A DNA stretch of 64,000 nucleotides, taken from contig NC_071347.1 of NCBI RefSeq assembly GCF_027744825.2, positions 16,851,001-16,915,000 of the forward strand, given 5' to 3'. Under the pieces are notes generated by a model. That model saw nothing but the letters and a program-made list of their open reading frames with translations, made no database searches and was not told the DNA's origin. Numbering within the stretch: position 1 is the first letter of the stretch; every line of letters starts with the position of its first letter. This DNA comes from Synchiropus splendidus (taxonomy: Eukaryota; Chordata; Actinopteri; Syngnathiformes; Callionymidae). The translations under genes and the position numbers were made by a program. Below are positions 59,531 through 64,000 of the stretch, piece after piece.

Positions 59531-62500
59531 CCAAGGCTCTGAAAGTTTACATTATTCCAACACAAGCCAGTTTTGTGGCTGCTTCATTCACACCCTCCTT
59601 GATCTGTAGCCCACTGACCGCCGGGCGACTGGTGAACTGAAGACCATCATCGCAGAAAAAGATCGATTCAAATGGCATCAGCTGCATATAATCTAATTTG
59701 CAGTCATTTGTTGAAGTTAAACTGCGGGTGTGTGGAAAGAAAATATTTGAAGTGATAACACGGAGTCTCCTCTCTCTGCTCATTTTTCATCTCCTTTTCA
59801 CCATGAGCCAAGACACACACACACACACACACACCCACACACACACACACACACACAGTATGAGAAATGCACCTCTTCTATGTGTGCTGATAAAACCATA
59901 TGCATATCTGAAAGGATAATCACAGCTATTGTTAAAGCTTATTCTCAAAACATTTTACAGAGTTATTATTGTAGTGAAAATAAAGCAGAAAAGTCAGCCT
60001 CTTCGCACAATAGTGCCATGAGAAGGTGATGAAATCTCTCGTTCAGAAGCCGAAGGTCACGCTTGTTATTGTAGAAAAGATCAGTTCTGGTGCTATTGAG
60101 GTCTTACTGATGTCTTTTACATGGTGCGGACAGGTCCCCCTGGTTTTACAAGAGGAGCCCAAAGCTCCGAGAGTGCAGCCGTCAGCTCAACCCTTGCAGC
60201 CATGTGCTTCCTCTGTGAGAGGACTGTGAAGGCCTCTGTAAATCTCCTACCTAAGAGGGAGGTTTTTGATCTCCCATTAATATCAACATGGATTGGTGGG
60301 AATTGATCTGGGATTTGGACCGGAGAAGCCAAGGTTTGTGTTGGTATGAGTTCCAACTCTAAACTCTAAACAGAAGTGAGGAAGCAACACAGATAGAAAA
60401 CCTTCAGCTGCTTGTTATGGACGAGTCAAAACACCTTCATGCTAGCACATTCCTGAGGATCTTTAGAACCTAGCCTCCCTAACAATACACGTAGTTTAAA
60501 AGTGGTTATACCTCTAGTGCATGATATGACCCAGCGCTCCTGATATTGGTGTCTCAGTCCGGAGGAAGTGCAACGTCATGTGGGTTCCGCTGCTGAAATG
60601 TAGCGACAACCCGAGTCTGTTTTGGGCGTCAGCCATTTTTGAAGTCCCTGGCGTGCCTATTCCTGACAATGAGTCTTTTGGGCAAGGCAGCCATTTTGTA
60701 AACTTTCAGTCAGTTTAATTTGGCAAATACAAACATTGAAAATGGTATTTTGATGCAAGGCTATGCCAGGAGTAAGTGAGATGGTATCTTGTGTGTGAGA
60801 ATCGTGCTGAGCCTTTTATCAGTCAAACTTTATCTCTGCAGCCAAGAAGGGCTTAAAGCACTGTCAAAAATAAGCGATAAGAAGACCTGGGAGAGAGAGA
60901 AACGACACAAATCCAAAGTGGAAAAGGAAGTCTTCTTTCACCTCCCTGCCCTCCTCCAAAAACCACATTGCCTCTCCATCATTACTTGAGTAATAAATTG
61001 ACCTGATAACAGACTCTCGCTCTGCCCCATCCTCCACAATCACCTTAGCTTTTAGATTCTCTGTGAAATAAATTCAAACCTACAGTAGGAGAGGGCAATG
61101 ATACTCAACACAGGTGCCACAGAATGGAACTCCAACTGAGTAACTGTTAATGTCATAACTGAGAGTGTCTTGTGTTAAACACAAAGATCAAGAACTAAAG
61201 TCGCACATCATGGAGCTGGAGTCAATGACGTGATATCTGTGGCGCTGCTTCACTGTATAATACATAGAGGCCGATCTCCTGTCTGAACGATCCTCTCGAC
61301 TGCAATTTCAAGTGGCCGCGGAGAGTATGAAAATAGAACCATGCTCAGTGAAAATTGGATGAATGACTACAAATTGATTCTTAAAATAAATAAATTAATA
61401 ATATTTTCCACTTTCAATAGACGTTGGGAGTCAGAGCACTCTGTGCTGAAAGCTGCAACCAATCTTGTCCTTCACCTCCGATGTCACCTACTTGCTCTCC
61501 AGGACGGATTTGTCTCATTTCTTTATGACTGGAAATTCTCCCGATTCTGTCTATAGATTTCACACTCCATCCTCAAACCAAGACCTCTTCCCATCTTAGC
61601 ATTACCCGCTAAAGGGTGCCGGACACATTAGGAACTTTTATGCGACCACACTTGAAGATCGAAAATCTGGCATTGACAGTTATGTCTGTGGTACGGCCCA
61701 AAATATCACACCTGATCTCACATGATGAGATACAACACCAGGGCGTAGCTAGACTAGCATGGTACGAACCAAAGTTGTTAACAGTCAACGCTCTAGATAA
61801 CCAACAGCAGCTTCAGGATGCTGGAGAAGGGTCCTGCAATGGAAGCCCCGACTGTTTTCAGAGCACGTTATCGGGACAAATTCACCCTTAACACACTTCA
61901 GATATAAGGATTCCCTTATAATGTTAGTGTCCAGTGTTGCCATCCTTGGTCAGGAAAGTGCAACACAACCCCATCATCATGATGTGTGTGGCCCCCTCAA
62001 GTCTTCTTGTAAAAATCGTCATTTGAAAGCATGAACTTTAGCTTGCTATATGAAATAAAGTCTCATTACTTCTTCCCCCTGTACCTTTCTTAACAGGCTT
62101 TGGTTTGCATCAAGTTAAGAGCACCGTGTTGCTGTTAACCATTTGCCCATGGGAAAGTCATAAAGAAGCCAAAAAACACCAGATTCCTTTCCTCTAAGTT
62201 TGTGGTTTGACATTGATCTTCCAAACAACACAGGGGCCTCTTGACTCAATGTGCCCATTTGCAGACGACCAACAGTGCAGCATAATGAGAAACATCTACT
62301 CTTTTATTTTGTCCCAGCGAGCCAGGATCAGAGGGCTTCTAAATTTCCCTTTGTGGTGCATTTGATGGTGAGCTGCCCAGTGTTCCAAGATCACATATGG
62401 GAGTGAAAAACGACTGCTGTGAGGAAGGAGAGATCATATAGTCAGTCCTCCTGATACTTACATGTATATTTAACATGACTTATGAAGCACATATGTTAAT

Positions 62501-63511
62501 AATAAATGAACAATTGCTGGCTTTCACTTGAGAGAGTCGGTCATTTCACAGTGACAGAGGGAGGACTGTTGGAACAATACGCCGTCCAGACATGTGTCTG
62601 TTTGATGGATTGCACCTGCTCTTTTTCCCCGTCACCTCAAACTGACATTTTTGGCAATATTCCATGTCTTTATGTTGCTGTGTATACATGTGGCAGTGGT
62701 TAAAGCTATAATACATAAAATATTATAACATGAACCGAGAAAGATTTACTACGACAACGTCAATTACACAATGCTAGGAAGGTGAAACAAACTTCAACCT
62801 GAAAACGGTGTGTTTAAAGTGTCAGTGTAGTTTTATCTTTGCATGTTTGATATGACTCACAAGATAAACACAGAACCTGGTGAATGGTATGAATCACCTT
62901 TAGAAGTCGAGCACTTCTCTGCCAAGAGTCAGTCCTGCTTGTTGTTGCGAGGGAGAAGTTTCGTTTATACTGCCAACGCGCTGCAAGGCGGAAGGCTTTC
63001 CCTTGCTTGCTCTTGATGTGTGTGACACCACTGATGATAAGTAACACTACGAGGTGGGAAGGGCTATGTACGATGTGATCCACAAGTGGCCTCTGACTTT
63101 GGACACAAAGACACGATTGTCACGCAATTCAAGTAAATATCTGTGAGTGCAAGTTTGCTCAGGTCCAATAATAGGACCAAGTAAGACAGACGGCTCACGT
63201 GGAGGAACAACGTTTTCAATAGCATGGCCTTCACTGATGCAATGCTGGTACCTGCTGAAGTCTGTGAGTAAAGTCTTTACTGCAAAGAAGCACTGTCTGT
63301 TTACACTTTTTACACTCTCACTTGCTAGATTTGAAGTTTTCATGATTTGTCTGTGGGCGTCAATAGAGACATGCACTTTATTTGGAAAGTAAAGTGCCTC
63401 AAACATTTTGTTTGACACAGGGAACCAGCAATAACCTATCTTGCTTTTCAAAACGACAGTTTTGTGACAGCTTGTGTTTTACCTTACAATTGGTGTGAGA
63501 CGCTAATAAAG
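59531..63511. other. No gene recognised; (AC)n at 59.81 kb
   Basis: No supported gene or mobile element. Frames up to 134 codons (63047-63451, minus) show no domain. A segment near 60535-60680 has words (AGCCATTTTTGAAGTC, GGCAGCCATTTTGTAAAC) common in fish repeats, but I cannot bound an element. Confidence 0.45.
59813..59859. repeat. (AC)n microsatellite
   Basis: About 23 AC units with one CCC interruption. The Thr-His frame through it is an artefact. Confidence 0.95.
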
Positions 63512-63660
63512 TAGGGCTGTCGACAGATTACAATTTTAATCTCAGGTATTCGCAGAGGTGAGTTAACTTGCCATTAATGACAGATTACTCACGCATTTTG
63601 TATCTGTTCTAAGTGTAACTAACGCAAGATTCACCGTTAATTCTTTCTGCGTGCAAAAAT
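63512..63660. mobile_element. hAT-like end fragment (TAGGGCTGTCGA type)
   Basis: TAGGGCTGTCGACAGATTAC followed by AATTTTAATCTCAGG and further ATTAATGACAGATTACTC words resembles the TAGGGCTGTC ends of a fish hAT family rich in ATTAATCG repeats. The opposite end is not recognised before the next element. Confidence 0.55.
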
Positions 63661-63673
63661 TTGTTTACGATTC

Positions 63674-63815
63674 TTAACCATAGGGCCCATGGTTGGGCCA
63701 CGCGCGGCTCCTTGAGGGCCACAAAAAGGTTTTTTTGTTTTACACCTTTGGGCCACAAGGGCCTTGAGATGCTCAGCTTTAATACATTAGCCACATATGG
63801 TGTCAGTAGTGTGTC
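63674..63815. mobile_element. hAT-like end, inverted relative of the 32.2-kb element
   Basis: CCATAGGGCC, TGGTTGGGCC, GGCTCCTTGAGGGCC, TTTTGTTTTACACCTTTGGG, TTAATACATTAGCCACATAT and GGTGTCAGTAGTGTGTCA match the reverse complement of 32205-32340 in order (there GGTGTAAGTAGTGTGTCA and CTCCTTGAGAGCC). It is one end of the same family as 31737-32354. The terminal CAGTG bases are eroded to TTCTTAACC. Confidence 0.7.
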
Positions 63816-64000
63816 ATGCATTGACTTGACAGCTGTAAATCTGAGGTAGTTAACTAAGTTCTTGTAAAGAAAAAATGATAAAGAATGTGATGTCGCCCCC
63901 TCATGAAAGAAACTGTTGAAGCAGTTGTGAAATTTAATTTGAACATTTTATGGCAATACTTTCTTTTACACTTTACTTATATCTTCTTGGGAGTTTAAAT
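63816..64000. other. No feature recognised
   Basis: A/T-rich sequence to the window edge. It may still belong to the hAT element on its left, whose other end would lie beyond 64000. Confidence 0.35.

Overview
The window looks like a stretch of ray-finned fish (teleost) nuclear DNA: A/T-leaning, with no operon-like gene packing, many dinucleotide microsatellites, and a repeat set typical of teleosts (RTE-like and L2/CR1-like LINE fragments, hAT-type ends such as TAGGGCTGCAAC and CAGTGNTTCT, TA-flanked pogo/Tigger-like elements, and a tRNA-like SINE head). The species cannot be named from this sequence. I found no host protein-coding exon, tRNA, rRNA or CRISPR array that I can defend. Every reading frame is short, and those with recognisable similarity belong to transposable elements. 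The window is best read as a gene desert or the inside of a large intron.

Layout. 1-10 kb: a complete 681-bp TA-flanked inverted-repeat element (1482-2162), an RTE-like LINE fragment on the minus strand with a (TTC)n tail (4602-5205), and a strong hairpin at 8.7 kb. 10-20 kb: two LINE 3' tails (10.5 and 11.65 kb), a (TA)n tract and a SINE head (19.74 kb). 20-28 kb: a 954-bp TA-flanked element (20888-21841) carrying a nested TGTCATG...CATGACA insertion, a relative of that insertion 1.3 kb away (22997-23640), and three LINE C-terminal fossils (23.8, 25.8 and 27.3-27.7 kb). 28-38 kb: a hAT-like element (31737-32354), a fossil reverse transcriptase palm fragment (34.6 kb), and a mosaic of local duplications (35.65-37.37 kb). 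38-50 kb: a second and third copy of the 1.5-kb element (40.06-40.63 and 47.69-48.40 kb), a hAT element with a LINE inserted in it and an 8-bp target duplication (41683-42847), and a 605-bp inverted-repeat element with CTGTGTCCCAT ends (45301-45905). 50-64 kb: a LINE 3' end, another RTE-like fragment (54.15 kb), a long (TA)n, two head-to-tail RTE-like units bounded by three copies of one short sequence (58427-59102), and hAT ends near 58.15, 59.36 and 63.5-63.8 kb.

The parts do not form a pathway. They record successive insertions, nesting and local duplication. The most interesting items are the three-copy TA element family, the nested element, the tandem RTE units and the A-B-A-C-B-D...C-B-D duplication mosaic. 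I did not find a convincing new biological system. Family names are inferences from terminal motifs and remembered family features, not from database searches.
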